Origin: Candidatus Paraburkholderia kirkii
GTDB taxonomy: Bacteria > Pseudomonadota > Gammaproteobacteria > Burkholderiales > Burkholderiaceae
NCBI GenBank assembly: GCA_001189345.1
Contig: LFKV01000016.1
Coordinates: forward strand, 1-64,000
Reading direction: 5' to 3'
Length of the DNA stretch: 64,000 bases
Part shown: piece after piece, positions 1 to 8,713 of the stretch
How positions within the stretch are numbered: the first letter of the stretch is position 1
Layout: the number at the start of each line of letters is the position of its first letter
Made by a program: the position numbers and the translations under genes
The notes under the pieces: generated by a model
Database searches by the model: none
The model's input: the letters and a program-made list of their open reading frames with translations, nothing else
What the model was told of the DNA's origin: nothing

Positions 1-189
1 TCTTCGGCTGGCGCAAGCTCTATCAGGACGAGAGCCTATCGGTGGTCTGCCGGCGAGCACGTGGTGCCGGCATCTGACCTAGCCGAAGCAATGAAGCAGA
101 TTCGCGAGCTGCAGCGATTGCTAGGAAAGAAGACAATGGAGGTAGAAATCCTCCGTGAAGCAGTGGAGTATGGTCGAACAAAAAATTGA
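1..189 (+). pseudogene. IS3 family transposase OrfA, 3' remnant with frameshift
   Basis: The C-terminal part of OrfA reads [15 protein letters not shown] in one frame up to about base 47. It then continues as [20 protein letters not shown] and a leucine-zipper-like stretch in a different frame, ending at the stop at 187-189. One base has therefore been gained or lost near 47-50. OrfA of the IS2 group carries the helix-turn-helix DNA-binding domain and is normally fused to OrfB by -1 slippage. The A6 run at 180-185 is the expected slip site. The start lies outside the window. Confidence 0.75.
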
Positions 190-1084
190 CTGCGCTCACC
201 ATTGCTGCCGGGGGACGACCGTTGAAGACGGTCTGTGAAGTCCTGGGGGTGTCGCGCTCGAATCTCGCAGTCAAGTCGAAGCGGCCGGCTGACTGGGTCG
301 ACCGGCGCAAGATGCCCGTGCTCGACGACACGGCGCTTGTCGCCGAACTTCATGAGTTGTTAGGCGACGCGCCGACGTATGGATACCGAGGTGCTTGGGC
401 GTTGCTGAGGCGAAGCCGGGACATGCTGGCTCAACCGCGAGTAAATGCAAAGCGCGTGTATCGCGTGATGCGTCGCCACGGCCTGCTGCTTGAACATCGC
501 CCTCGGCACGCCTCGTCTACGCGTCGGCATGACGGCAAGGTCGCGGTGGATAGCAGCAACATGCGCTGGTGCTCGGATGGCTTCGAATTCCGCTGCGATG
601 CCGGTGTCCCATTGCGTGTCGTCTTCGCACTCGACTGTTGCGACCGCGAAGCCATGAGTTGGGCCGCGAGCACAGGCGGTTACACTGGCGATATGGTGCG
701 TGACGTCATGCTTCAAGCCGTCGAGAACCGCTTCACCGGCGCGTTGAAGGCCGAAAGGGAAGTCGAGTGGTTAAGCGGCGATGGTTCCTGCTACATTGCC
801 GATGACACATTGAAGTTCTCTCGAAAAATCGGACTGAAGCCAGTAACGACACCGTCAGAAGTCCGCAAAGCAACGGGATGGCCGAGAGCTTCGTTAAAAC
901 GATAAAGCGTGATTACGAAACGATAAAGCGTGATTACGTTTCGTGGATGCCGAAACCCGACGCCAGGACGGCGCTGCAAAATCTGGCCATCGCGTTCGAC
1001 CACGATAACGAGTCACACCCGCATAGCGCCCTTAAATACCGCTCGCCGCGCGAGTTTCGTCGGCAAGCAAATCCTCCAACCTAA
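186..1084 (+). pseudogene. IS3 family transposase OrfB (DDE domain), frameshifted
   Basis: OrfB is the DDE catalytic subunit of IS2-group transposases. The frame runs clean from 186 to about 850 with an HTH_21-like N-terminal region (APTYGYRGAWALLRR) and the start of the integrase core (MRWCSDGFEFRCDAG). Near 850 the sequence TPSEVRK should read [15 protein letters not shown], so one base is missing. The correct frame resumes at 878 ([13 protein letters not shown]) and runs to the stop at 1082-1084. A 21-bp tandem duplication adds seven residues (repeated TIKRDY). The copy at 61409-61828 has neither the 5' part nor the core. Confidence 0.85.
901..942 (+). repeat. 21-bp tandem duplication inside OrfB
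   Basis: Two adjacent units starting GATAAAGCGTGATTACG at 901 and 922 differ only in their last few bases. The duplication is in frame and repeats the peptide TIKRDY. It is one of several short tandem duplications in this window. Confidence 0.85.
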
Positions 1085-1131
1085 GCGGGACCGGCTGTCC
1101 GGTTATGCGGGAGCAAGTCCACGGAAAACGT

Positions 1132-2379
1132 ATGTTTGACAGAGCCGAAAGTACCCTCGCCAACGTCGATCCCGAATTGCTCAAGGCGATCGAGCAGGAA
1201 AACCGCCGTCAGGAAGATCACATCGAGCTGATCGCGTCGGAAAACTACACTTCGCCGGCCGTGATGGCGGCGCAAGGTTCGCAGCTGACCAACAAATATG
1301 CCGAAGGTTATCCCGGCAAGCGCTATTACGGCGGTTGCGAGTACGTGGACATCGTCGAGCAGCTCGTGATCGACCGCGTGAAGCAACTGTTCGGCGCGGA
1401 AGCCGCGAACGTGCAGCCGAATTCCGGCTCGCAGGCGAACCAAGGCGTGTTCTTCGCCGTGCTCAAGCCGGGCGACACGATCATGGGCATGAGCCTCGCC
1501 GAAGGCGGCCACCTGACGCACGGCTCGCCGGTCAACATGTCGGGCAAGTGGTTCAACGTCGTGAGCTACGGCCTGAACGAAGCCGAGGACATCGACTATG
1601 AGAAGACCGAAGCGCTCGCCAAGGAGCACAAGCCAAAGCTGATCGTGGCGGGCGCGTCGGCGTTCGCGCTGCGCATCGACTTCGAGCGTCTGTTGAAGAT
1701 CGCGAAGAGCGTGGACGCCTACTTCATGGTCGACATGGCGCACTACGCGGGCCTGGTCGCCGCGGGCGTGTATCCGAACCCGGTGCCGCACGCGGATTTC
1801 GTCACCACCACCACGCACAAGAGCCTGCGCGGCCCGCGCGGCGGCGTCATTCTGATGAAGGCCGAGTTCGAGAAGCAGATCAACTCGGCGATCTTCCCGG
1901 GTATCCAGGGCGGCCCGCTCATGCACGTGATCGCGGCGAAGGCCGTGGCGTTCAAGGAAGCGCTGTCGCCGGAGTTCAAGGCGTATCAGCAAGCGGTGGT
2001 CGAGAATGCGCGCGTGCTGGCCGAAACGCTGGTCAAGCGCGGTCTGCGCATCGTGTCGGGCCACACGGAAAGCCACGTGATGCTGGTCGATTTGCGCGCG
2101 AAGAAGATCACCGGCAAGGCGGCTGAAGCCATGCTCGGCGCCGCGCACATCACGGTCAACAAGAACGCGATTCCGAACGATCCGGAAAAGCCGTTCGTCA
2201 CGAGCGGCGTGCGCCTGGGTTCGCCCGCGATGACCACGCGCGGCTTCGGCGCGAAGGAAGCGGAGCAGGTCGGCAATCTCATCGCCGATGTGCTCGACAA
2301 TCCGGAAGATCAGGCGACCATCGAGCGCGTGCGCGCGCAAGTGGCCGATCTGACCAAGCGTTTCCCGGTCTACCGTTGA
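1132..2379 (+). CDS. glyA: Serine hydroxymethyltransferase
   Basis: A 415-residue PLP enzyme that interconverts serine and glycine while loading one-carbon units onto tetrahydrofolate. Full-length match to the family: the N-terminus [16 protein letters not shown] is the usual Burkholderia start. The PLP-lysine motif [14 protein letters not shown], the IASENYTS segment and the C-terminal FPVYR are all present. An upstream in-frame start at 1105 lies inside the insertion sequence and is rejected. Only ten bases separate the IS3 right end (1121) from the ATG, and the ribosome-binding site is a weak GGAAAA. The native promoter must be displaced or lost, so expression may depend on the element. 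nrdR follows 18 bases downstream. Confidence 0.97.
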   Translation: MFDRAESTLANVDPELLKAIEQENRRQEDHIELIASENYTSPAVMAAQGSQLTNKYAEGYPGKRYYGGCEYVDIVEQLVIDRVKQLFGAEAANVQPNSGSQANQGVFFAVLKPGDTIMGMSLAEGGHLTHGSPVNMSGKWFNVVSYGLNEAEDIDYEKTEALAKEHKPKLIVAGASAFALRIDFERLLKIAKSVDAYFMVDMAHYAGLVAAGVYPNPVPHADFVTTTTHKSLRGPRGGVILMKAEFEKQINSAIFPGIQGGPLMHVIAAKAVAFKEALSPEFKAYQQAVVENARVLAETLVKRGLRIVSGHTESHVMLVDLRAKKITGKAAEAMLGAAHITVNKNAIPNDPEKPFVTSGVRLGSPAMTTRGFGAKEAEQVGNLIADVLDNPEDQATIERVRAQVADLTKRFPVYR

Positions 2380-2397
2380 TCCGCGGGCCCGACGCCC

Positions 2398-2880
2398 ATG
2401 CGCTGCCCGTTCTGCAGACACGAAGACACCCAGGTCGTGGATTCTCGCGTGTCGGAGGACGGCGCGGCCATCCGGCGGCGGCGGCGCTGTCCTTCCTGCG
2501 ACAAGCGCTTCACCACGTATGAACGCGTCGAGCTCGCGCTGCCGTCCATCGTCAAGAAGGATGGCAGCCGCGCCGAGTTCGACCGCCGCAAGATCGTCGC
2601 GAGCATGCAGCTTGCGCTCAGAAAGCGTCCCGTTTCCGCCGATGCCGTCGATGCCGCGGTCGCGCGCATCGAGTATCAGCTGCTCGGCAGTGGCGAGCGC
2701 GAAGTGCAGAGCGAGCGCCTCGGCGAACTCGTCATGAACGAGCTGCGCCAGCTCGACACCATCGCCTACGTGCGTTTCGCTTCCGTCTACAAGCGTTTCG
2801 AAGACGTCTCCGAGTTCGAAGACGTGCTCGATGAATTCCAGCGTTCCGCGCCGAAGAAATCGAGTTCGCGCAAGCGCTGA
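2398..2880 (+). CDS. nrdR: Transcriptional repressor NrdR
   Basis: A 160-residue repressor of ribonucleotide reductase genes that senses ATP/dATP. It has an N-terminal zinc ribbon with Cys pairs CPFC (3-6) and CPSC (31-34) bracketing an Arg-rich strand. The ATP-cone domain follows ([17 protein letters not shown] onward), with a charged tail. Length and motifs are typical. It lies directly behind glyA, the usual arrangement in Burkholderia, and is probably co-transcribed with it. It could also be affected by the IS insertion upstream of glyA. Confidence 0.95.
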   Translation: MRCPFCRHEDTQVVDSRVSEDGAAIRRRRRCPSCDKRFTTYERVELALPSIVKKDGSRAEFDRRKIVASMQLALRKRPVSADAVDAAVARIEYQLLGSGEREVQSERLGELVMNELRQLDTIAYVRFASVYKRFEDVSEFEDVLDEFQRSAPKKSSSRKR

Positions 2881-3037
2881 TTCTTTCCCCATTCTTTCCT
2901 CCCAAGCCCGTTTTCAGTCGTTCGCTCGCGCAGTGTGCCGGGCCTCGGGTGGCGTGAACACTCGTCCATTCGGCTAATGGCGGCGTGTGCTCTTTATCGC
3001 TAGATTGAGCTTTTCGGCTCGATTCGATCGATAAGGC

Positions 3038-3588
3038 ATGCAGATGACCCGCGCTTCAGATTCAGGCTTCACGCTCGTCGAACTCTGCATCGTGCTCGCC
3101 GTAATGGCGATTCTCGCGACGTTCGCGGCGCCATCGTTCATCGCGTGGCACGTGCGCGATCAGGTCGACGCGCGTGCGCGCTCGCTTTTTTCGACGCTTT
3201 CACTCACCCGCGCCGAGGCGGTGCGACGCGGCGCGCGCGTCACGCTGTGCCGGATCGACGCCTCCCGGCATTGCCTCGCAGCAGGGCGAAGCTGCGACAG
3301 CGGCGTTACCGACTGGTCGTGCGGCTAGGGCCTGTTCGTCGATCGCGACGGCGTGCCGATGCTCTTGCGCGTGCAGCCGGCGATGACGTTGGTTTCGATC
3401 CCCGGAACATCGACCAACCTGTCGTTCACCCCGCCCTCGGGCCAGGTGATCGGCGGATTCCGCAGATTCGATTTCGCTCCGCGCGGCGGCGAATCCGTCG
3501 CGGGCCCGGCCGCGCGGCGCTGCATCCGGATCGCGGCAGGCGGACGCGCACGCATGACGCAGGGCGGGGTTGCGGAGCGTCGGCATGA
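3038..3588 (+). pseudogene. fimT: GspH/FimT-type minor pseudopilin, disrupted
   Basis: The N-terminus carries a type III (prepilin) signal, SGFTLVELCIVLAVMAILAT, with G/F cleavage site and Glu at +5, followed by a FimT-like region to DWSCG. An in-frame TAG at 3326-3328 interrupts it. The same frame continues with GLFVDRDGVPMLLRVQPAM and SGQVIGGFRRFDF, typical of the C-terminal half. A second frame change is needed to reach the natural stop (TGA 3586-3588), which overlaps the pilV ATG. It would have been a minor pilin priming type IV pilus assembly in the inner membrane. It is the first gene of a five-gene decayed pilin operon. Confidence 0.85.
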
Positions 3589-3983
3589 GGCGCGCGCGGG
3601 TTTTCAGATGCGTGCAAGGCGGCGATTCGCTGATCGAAGTGATGATCGCCTTGTCGCTCACGGCGGTCACGGCCCTCGGACTCGTCGCCGTGCAGAGCGC
3701 GATCGCCGTGGCGAACGAATGGTGCTGGTGCGGGAGCGCGTGGCGCTCATCGCGGATTCGGTCGCGAAAGGCGTTCGCGGCGATGCGGACCGCGCGGTCA
3801 TCGTGCCGCAATGGCGGGTGAGAGCGGCATCGATGCTGCCCGCCGGCGGTCGCCCTGTTCGACCGGGCGGACGGCGTGCGGGTCGCTGTCGTAAGTTGGC
3901 GCGAAGGGGATCGGTCCGATCCGTGTCCCGAACCGCAGGCCCCGCCGCTCGCGTCGTGCATCGCCGTGGCATTCGCGCGATGA
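3585..3983 (+). pseudogene. pilV: Type IV pilus minor pilin PilV-like, frameshifted
   Basis: ATG at 3585 overlaps the fimT stop (ATGA). The prepilin motif is QGGDSLIEVMIALSLTAV, with Glu at +5. The frame breaks near 3718: the continuation RERVALIADSVAKGV lies one frame over. It breaks again near 3845, after which VALFDRADGVRVAVVSWREG runs to a TGA at 3981-3983. That stop overlaps the next ATG. Two indels therefore separate three recognisable segments. The family product is a minor pilin needed for pilus biogenesis. No function is expected here. Confidence 0.8.
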
Positions 3984-4762
3984 GTCCGCGTTCATCGCCG
4001 GCGCGCGGCCATACGCTGCTGGAACTCACGATCGCGCTGACGCTCGGCATGGTGATCGTGACCGCGTGCCTGTCGCTCTATCGCGCGCAGCGGGCGGCGT
4101 TCGAACGTGCGGCCGACGCCGCGCGCATAAGCCGAATCGGTCGCGCTCGACATGATCGGACAGCAGATGCAGATGGCCGGATTCACGTCCGGCGCCAGAA
4201 CGCGAGCATCGAAGCGCCGCTCTTCGGCTGCGCGCAGGGACGCGTCGCGGGCGCGGACACGGCGGCGTCGTGCGAGTCGCTCTCCGGCCGCTCGGACGGC
4301 GTGCAGGTCCGCTATTCCGCCGACGCCGTGTCCACATGGCCGATGTCCGGCGGCGCGCCGACCGACTGCCTCGGGCAAGCGGTCTCCGACGTTTTCGTCA
4401 CCAACCGTTTCTACGCGAAGGCCAGCGCCTCCACGGGCGAACCCGAACTCTATTGCGAAGGCAACGGCAAGCAGGCGCAGCCGATCGTGGAAGGCATCGA
4501 GCGGATTCGCGTGATGTACTGGCTGACGGGCGCGCCGGCGGCGCTCGATGCTTCCGCCATCACGCGCGAGCGCTGGCGCAACGCGTACGCCGCCGACATT
4601 TGCGTGCTGGCGCGAGGGCTCCTGACGCAGGCCGGCCGGAGAACGGACTACATCGATTGCGAAGGCCCATCCGCCCACGCCGACGATGGCCGCGCCCGGC
4701 AGGCGTTCTGGCGGCGCATCGCGCTGCGCAATTCGGCGTCGTCGACGCGAGGTGCGCCATGA
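3980..4762 (+). pseudogene. pilW: Type IV pilus minor pilin PilW-like, internally scrambled
   Basis: ATG at 3980 overlaps the pilV stop. The prepilin motif is GHTLLELTIALTLGMVIV. Between about 4130 and 4195 the frame is shifted and then restored. The family segment ALDMIGQQMQMAGF is visible in another frame, while the open frame reads unrelated Arg/His-rich residues. After that, APLFGCAQGRVAG, VSDVFVTNRFYAK and the C-terminal region follow in the starting frame to 4762. The gene thus looks open but has about 20 wrong residues just after the pilin helix. I treat it as non-functional because all its partners are broken. Confidence 0.75.
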
Positions 4763-5189
4763 AGCGCCGTTCGCACTCGCGCGGCGCCGTGCTGCCGGTC
4801 GTCCTGTTTCTCGCCGCGATGATGCTGGTCACGGCGAGCGCGTGCAGGCGTTTCATGCGGCGGATAGCGCGCTGGTTCGCTGCAGTCGCAGCTCTCCGGC
4901 GCGAGCCCATCGCCGGGCGACGAACCTTCGCGCTGGCGCTCGAAGACACGTTCGAAGGACCGGCGGCGGCAATTTTGCCCTTCGCCGCGTGGCCCTATGC
5001 GTATCGCGCGCCGCAGTGCCTGATCGAGTGTGGGCGCAGACGGACGCAGCGGCGAGCGCGTCCTATCTGATCACCGCGCGCGGCTTCGGCGCGAGGCCGG
5101 ATTCGGAAGCCTGGCTTCAGCTTCGAATCGATGTCGCCGATGGCGCGAGCACGCAACACTGGCGGCGCGTCGTCGCCAAGCCGTTCTGA
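4759..5189 (+). pseudogene. pilX: Type IV pilus assembly protein PilX-like, frameshifted
   Basis: ATG at 4759 overlaps the pilW stop. The N-terminus MKRRSHSRGAVLPVVLFLAAMMLVT resembles PilX proteins, a membrane segment without a classical Glu5. The frame breaks near 4840 (HAADSALVR appears in another frame) and more than once afterwards. EDTFEGPAAAILPFAAWPYAYRAPQ lies in one frame. AQTDAAASASYLITARGFGA, ending in RRVVAKPF at 5187-5189, lies in another. At least three indels are present. It belongs to the decayed minor-pilin operon. Confidence 0.75.
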
Positions 5190-5198
5190 GGATCGACT

Positions 5199-5665
5199 AT
5201 GAACGAAAGCAGAAGGAATGCAGCGTTCAGCCTGCTCGAATTGATGATCGTACTGGGCGTTGCCGCGATCATCGCGACCTTTGCGATTCCGGCCTATCGC
5301 GCGCACGTGGCGAAGGCGCATCGCCTCGACGCCGCGGCCGCCGTGGTTCGGGCGGTTCAATTCGTCGAGACGGCGCGTCTTGTGCAGACATCGGAAAACG
5401 GCAACGCGATCGTATTGAGCGCCGGCCTGGATCAGGCGCCGTCGAACGGCGCGCCCGTCTATCGCCTTGCCGTGCTGCCCGAGTCGTCGACCAACGGCGG
5501 CTACGCGATCGAAGCCGCGCCCGTCGTTCCCCGGCGCGATGCAGGACGACACCTGCGGCACGTTCGTCATGGAAGCGACCGGATTGCGCTTGGAACCACG
5601 CATTCGGCACGACCACGCCACTCGACGCGGCGCAGTCGGCCGCGTGCTGGGCGGGAAGGAGTTGA
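5199..5665 (+). pseudogene. pilE: Type IV pilin PilE-like, frameshifted
   Basis: The start has a good class III signal, AAFSLLELMIVLGVAAIIAT. The pilin body runs in frame to about 5525 (NGGYAIEAAPVVP). An extra C in a CCCC run shifts the frame. The native continuation PGAMQDDTCGTFVMEATGLR, with the conserved CGTF cysteine, is read one frame over. A further shift near 5585 is needed to reach NHAFGTTTPLDAAQSAACWAG, which holds the second cysteine of the C-terminal loop, and the TGA at 5663-5665. It is the last gene of the operon and non-functional as read. Confidence 0.82.
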
Positions 5666-5684
5666 AATGCGGAACTGCGTTGAG

Positions 5685-6179
5685 TCAGAACACCGTCGGG
5701 TCGACGGCGTCGCTGGAGGTCTCGGTCGGGGTGGATTTCATCTGCTGGTAGATGCGCCAGCCTTCCCACCCGGCGAGCGCGAGGCCGCCCCATTTGAGCA
5801 GAGGCTTCGCGCTGCGCAGCAACCTGGTTCTCACCGGCTTGGTGAGCACGAGAGAAGCGACGGAGCCGACGATCGGATATTGCTTGAACAGCGCGCCCAC
5901 GTTACCCGAGCCGAGCAGGGACCCGAGCATGCCGGCGATGCCGGACGACTCGCCGCGCCTGCCCCAGCGGCGCGAGCCGCCGCCCGGCATCAGGAACCTC
6001 AGGAAACTGAAGTGCATGACGGACGCGCGCAGATCATAGGTCGCCTGCCGCAGCTCCATGCGCTCGACATCCGCGCGGGCGAGCAGCAGCTCCTTGCGCA
6101 GCGCGCGCATCTGCGGCGTGCGCAGCTTCTGCATCTTGCCGTGCTTCGGCGCCTTGAAGGTGTCGTCGTGTTGGCTCAT
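5685..6179 (-). CDS. Conserved hypothetical protein (DUF3318-like)
   Basis: A 164-residue protein typical of Burkholderia. The N-terminal half is polar and helical (MRALRKELLLARADVERMEL, a probable coiled coil), followed by a Gly-rich stretch. The C-terminal region is hydrophobic (LLKWGGLALAGWEGWRIY), probably membrane associated. It sits 21 bases downstream of a YqjE-type membrane protein on the same strand and close to a YqjD-type protein, a grouping common in Betaproteobacteria. The function is unknown; the family assignment is from memory of sequence style. Confidence 0.7.
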   Translation of the reverse strand: MSQHDDTFKAPKHGKMQKLRTPQMRALRKELLLARADVERMELRQATYDLRASVMHFSFLRFLMPGGGSRRWGRRGESSGIAGMLGSLLGSGNVGALFKQYPIVGSVASLVLTKPVRTRLLRSAKPLLKWGGLALAGWEGWRIYQQMKSTPTETSSDAVDPTVF

Positions 6180-6200
6180 GGCGGATGGTGGTTCGCGAGA

Positions 6201-6581
6201 TCAGCGGAACGTGTCCCGGTCCTTGCGGAATTCGGCGAGCGTGTTGTCGAACATGTTCGGCGCATCGCGCAGGTTGCTGCGCGCGCGCAGGCCGCACACG
6301 ATGGCGATCAGCGCATACAGCGCGGTGATGCCGCCGAGCGCCTGCCAGCGATACGTGTCCCAGAAGAAGATGGCGGTTAGTACGGTCAGCGAGATGAGCG
6401 TCATCATCGCGAGCATCATGGAGGCGAGCCCGAGGAAAAGCACGCCGATGAGCCGCTCCTTCTCTTCTTGCAGCTCGACGCCGATGAGTTCAAGGCGCGT
6501 CTCGAAGATGGCGAAGGCGGAGGTCAGAATTCGCCGCAATGGTCCGGGGGACGAGTGCTGCGGTGGCCGTTCTGTCGTCAT
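6201..6581 (-). CDS. YqjE-like phage-holin-superfamily membrane protein
   Basis: A 126-residue protein with two strongly hydrophobic segments (IGVLFLGLASMMLAMMTLISL and ALGGITALYALIAIVCGL). An amphipathic N-terminus contains ETRLELIGVELQEEKERL, a pattern typical of the Phage_holin_3_6/YqjE family. In proteobacteria these genes sit with yqjD-type genes and respond to stationary phase or stress. Here it lies between the YqjD-type gene (6774-7049) and the DUF3318-like gene, so the three are probably one transcript. The exact function is unknown. Confidence 0.8.
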   Translation of the reverse strand: MTTERPPQHSSPGPLRRILTSAFAIFETRLELIGVELQEEKERLIGVLFLGLASMMLAMMTLISLTVLTAIFFWDTYRWQALGGITALYALIAIVCGLRARSNLRDAPNMFDNTLAEFRKDRDTFR

Positions 6582-6773
6582 GGCTTGGATGCGAGGAGCG
6601 CGTTGGTGCCGCTTTGAGGGTTCCGGTCGGCGCGCGAGGCAGCCGACCGGTGCGAGTGTCGAGCCGCGCGCCCGGGCAGGCGCTCGCGCTTCGGTCCGAT
6701 AAAGACCGCGACGGAAACCGCGTCAGCAATCAGCGGGCCATTGGCGCAAGACGACGTGCGGCTGGCGAACCGC

Positions 6774-7049
6774 TCACTTGCGGTTGATCAGCAGCCCGAT
6801 CACCATGCCGATGCCCGCCGCGATGCCGATGGACGCCCAGGGATGCTCGTGCACGTAGTCGTCGGTGGCACGCGCGGCCTTCTTGCCTCGCTCGATCACG
6901 ACGACCTGCGCGTCGGCGGCTTTCTCCTTCGCCTGCTTGAGGCGGGCGAGGGCGGTTTCGCGCAGTTCGGAGGCACGTTCACCGGTGGCGGTCGCCGCTT
7001 GCTTCAAAAGGTCTTCCGCGTCAGCGAGTACGGTTTTGATATCCGACAT
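6774..7049 (-). CDS. YqjD/ElaB family (DUF883) membrane-anchored protein
   Basis: A 91-residue protein with a long helical region (VLADAEDLLKQAATATGERASEL and following) and a C-terminal membrane anchor, EHPWASIGIAAGIGMVIGLL, ending in NRK. The family includes E. coli YqjD and ElaB, inner-membrane proteins that bind ribosomes in stationary phase. The start at 7049 is chosen because AAGGAG lies at the right distance upstream. Longer in-frame starts at 7076 and 7088 lack such a site. Confidence 0.85.
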   Translation of the reverse strand: MSDIKTVLADAEDLLKQAATATGERASELRETALARLKQAKEKAADAQVVVIERGKKAARATDDYVHEHPWASIGIAAGIGMVIGLLINRK

Positions 7050-7330
7050 GAATCGCTCCTTGTTGATTTCTGACATTAAAGGCTCCAATCGGTAAGGCTA
7101 CGCGAATCGTAACCAAAGATGGGGGCGCTGACGAGAAGGCTTACATGCTGCAACGCGGTCCAGCGCAGATTTCATTCCAATTGTACGAAGGCCGCAACAT
7201 GGCGGCATTGTCCGGACTGATCCGATCTGACCCGTAAAAGTTTCAGCCCCTTATCGAAAGTTACAAAGGAGAGAAGGTGAGTCGAACGGTCGAGCAAATC
7301 TGCTCGTGAGAGGTATCGGCTCTGAAACGA

Positions 7331-7356
7331 CAAAGGGCCGGCGCCCGGGCGCCAGC
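7331..7356 (-). terminator. Possible terminator downstream of gcdH
   Basis: On the minus strand an 8-bp stem (7349-7356 paired with 7337-7344, one G-T pair, CCGG loop) follows gcdH by about 22 bases. It ends in a short CCTTTGT tract. The rest of the 290-base gap 7089-7378 shows no gene. Confidence 0.45.
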
Positions 7357-7378
7357 TCTTCGCATCTGAACGGCGTGC

Positions 7379-8569
7379 TCAGAAAAACGCCTGAATGCCC
7401 GTCTGCGCGCGCCCGAGAATCAGCGCGTGAATATCGTGCGTGCCTTCGTACGTGTTCACCACTTCGAGATTCACGAGGTGGCGCGCGACGCCGAATTCAT
7501 CCGAAATGCCGTTGCCGCCAAGCATGTCGCGCGCGAGCCGGGCGATCTCGAGCGCCTTGCCGCACGAGTTGCGCTTCATGATCGACGTGATCTCGACGGC
7601 CGCCGTGCCTTCGTCCTCCATGCGCCCGAGACGCAGCACGCCTTGCAGGCCGAGCGTGATTTCGGTCTGCATGTCGGCGAGCTTCTTCTGGATCAGCTGG
7701 TTCGCCGCGAGCGGACGGCCGAACTGCTTGCGATCCAGCGTGTATTGACGCGCCGTGTGCCAGCACGCTTCGGCCGCGCCGAGCGCGCCCCAGGAAATGC
7801 CGTAGCGCGCGGAATTCAGACAGGTGAACGGTCCCTTGAGGCCGCGCACGTTCGGCAGCATGTTTTCTTCGGGGACGAACACCTCGTCCATCACGATCTC
7901 GCCGGTGATCGACGCGCGCAGCCCCACCTTGCCGTGGATCGCGGGCGCGGACAGCCCCTTCCAGCCCTTCTCGAGAATGAAGCCGCGGATTTCGTCACGA
8001 CCGTCTTCCTCCAGCTTCACCCAGACGATGAACACGTCCGCGATCGGCGAGTTGGAGATCCACATCTTCGCGCCGGAGAGCGAATAGCCGTTCTGCAACT
8101 TCCTTGCGCGCGTCGTCATGCTGGCCGGATCGGACCCGGCGTTCGGCTCGGTCAGGCCGAAGCAGCCGATCCATTCGCCGCGCGCGAGCTTCGGCAGATA
8201 CTTTTCCTTCTGCGCGTCGCTGCCGAATGTGTTGATCGGCACCATCACGAGCGACGACTGCACCGACATCATCGACCGGTAGCCCGAATCCACGCGCTCG
8301 ACTTCGCGCGCGATCAGGCCGTAGCACACGTAGTTCAGGCCCGGACCGCCGTATTGCTCGGGGATCGTCGGCCCGAGCAGGCCCAGTTCGCCCATCTCGC
8401 GGAAGATCGCCGAATCGGTCTTTTCCTCGCAAAACGCCTGCATCACGCGCGGCTGCAGCTTGTCTTGCGCGTAGACGCGCGCGGCGTCGCGCACCATGCG
8501 CTCGTCTTCGGTCAGTTGCTGATCCAGCAAAAGCGGATCTTCCCAGTTGAAACGGGCGGCTTCGGCCAT
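7379..8569 (-). CDS. gcdH: Glutaryl-CoA dehydrogenase
   Basis: A 396-residue acyl-CoA dehydrogenase family flavoenzyme. It converts glutaryl-CoA to crotonyl-CoA and CO2 in lysine, hydroxylysine and tryptophan degradation. It has the N-terminal helical domain, the FAD-binding segment [15 protein letters not shown], the [12 protein letters not shown] strand, the C-terminal helices, and the catalytic-glutamate motif [20 protein letters not shown]. Length and ends are normal. An IclR-family regulator is divergent upstream, a frequent pairing for this gene in Burkholderia. It remains intact although the neighbouring kyn genes are broken. Confidence 0.93.
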   Translation of the reverse strand: MAEAARFNWEDPLLLDQQLTEDERMVRDAARVYAQDKLQPRVMQAFCEEKTDSAIFREMGELGLLGPTIPEQYGGPGLNYVCYGLIAREVERVDSGYRSMMSVQSSLVMVPINTFGSDAQKEKYLPKLARGEWIGCFGLTEPNAGSDPASMTTRARKLQNGYSLSGAKMWISNSPIADVFIVWVKLEEDGRDEIRGFILEKGWKGLSAPAIHGKVGLRASITGEIVMDEVFVPEENMLPNVRGLKGPFTCLNSARYGISWGALGAAEACWHTARQYTLDRKQFGRPLAANQLIQKKLADMQTEITLGLQGVLRLGRMEDEGTAAVEITSIMKRNSCGKALEIARLARDMLGGNGISDEFGVARHLVNLEVVNTYEGTHDIHALILGRAQTGIQAFF

Positions 8570-8713
8570 GTGCTATCTCCTGATTTCATCGAAAAGCGCC
8601 GGGTGCGGATCGGATTCGAGAGAACTTCACGATCGGCCGGCGCACGGGGCGCTTGACATGAGTTCCGCTAAGCAAAACAATGTTTTGCAATTCAACTCCA
8701 AGTTTATCACCCG

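Larger units (their letters stand above)
1..1121 (+). mobile_element. IS3 family (IS2 group) insertion sequence, 5' end outside window
   Basis: The end of OrfA, a slippery A6 run (180-185) and OrfB of an IS3-type transposase are recognisable. The right end is marked by the last part shared with a second copy at 61409-61828. Both copies are identical through the bases ending at 1121 and diverge directly after. Read inward, this end starts TGGACTTGCTCCCGC, which fits an IS2-like terminal inverted repeat. Both reading frames are damaged, so this copy should not make functional transposase. The left end is not in the window, so target duplications cannot be checked. The element stops 10 bases before the glyA start codon. 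Confidence 0.85.

Noticed and set aside
1105-1131. Upstream in-frame start of glyA (MREQVHGKR...)
   Set aside because: The added residues are encoded by the insertion-sequence end, and the family N-terminus begins at 1132.
1081-2892. 603-codon open frame on the minus strand opposite glyA and nrdR
   Set aside because: Its composition (Arg, His, Ala-rich) is that of an antisense shadow in GC-rich DNA, and both plus-strand genes are unmistakable.
3353-4762. A single 469-residue protein on the plus strand
   Set aside because: It strings together the end of fimT, a shifted middle of pilV and pilW; the natural gene boundaries with ATGA overlaps are visible inside it.
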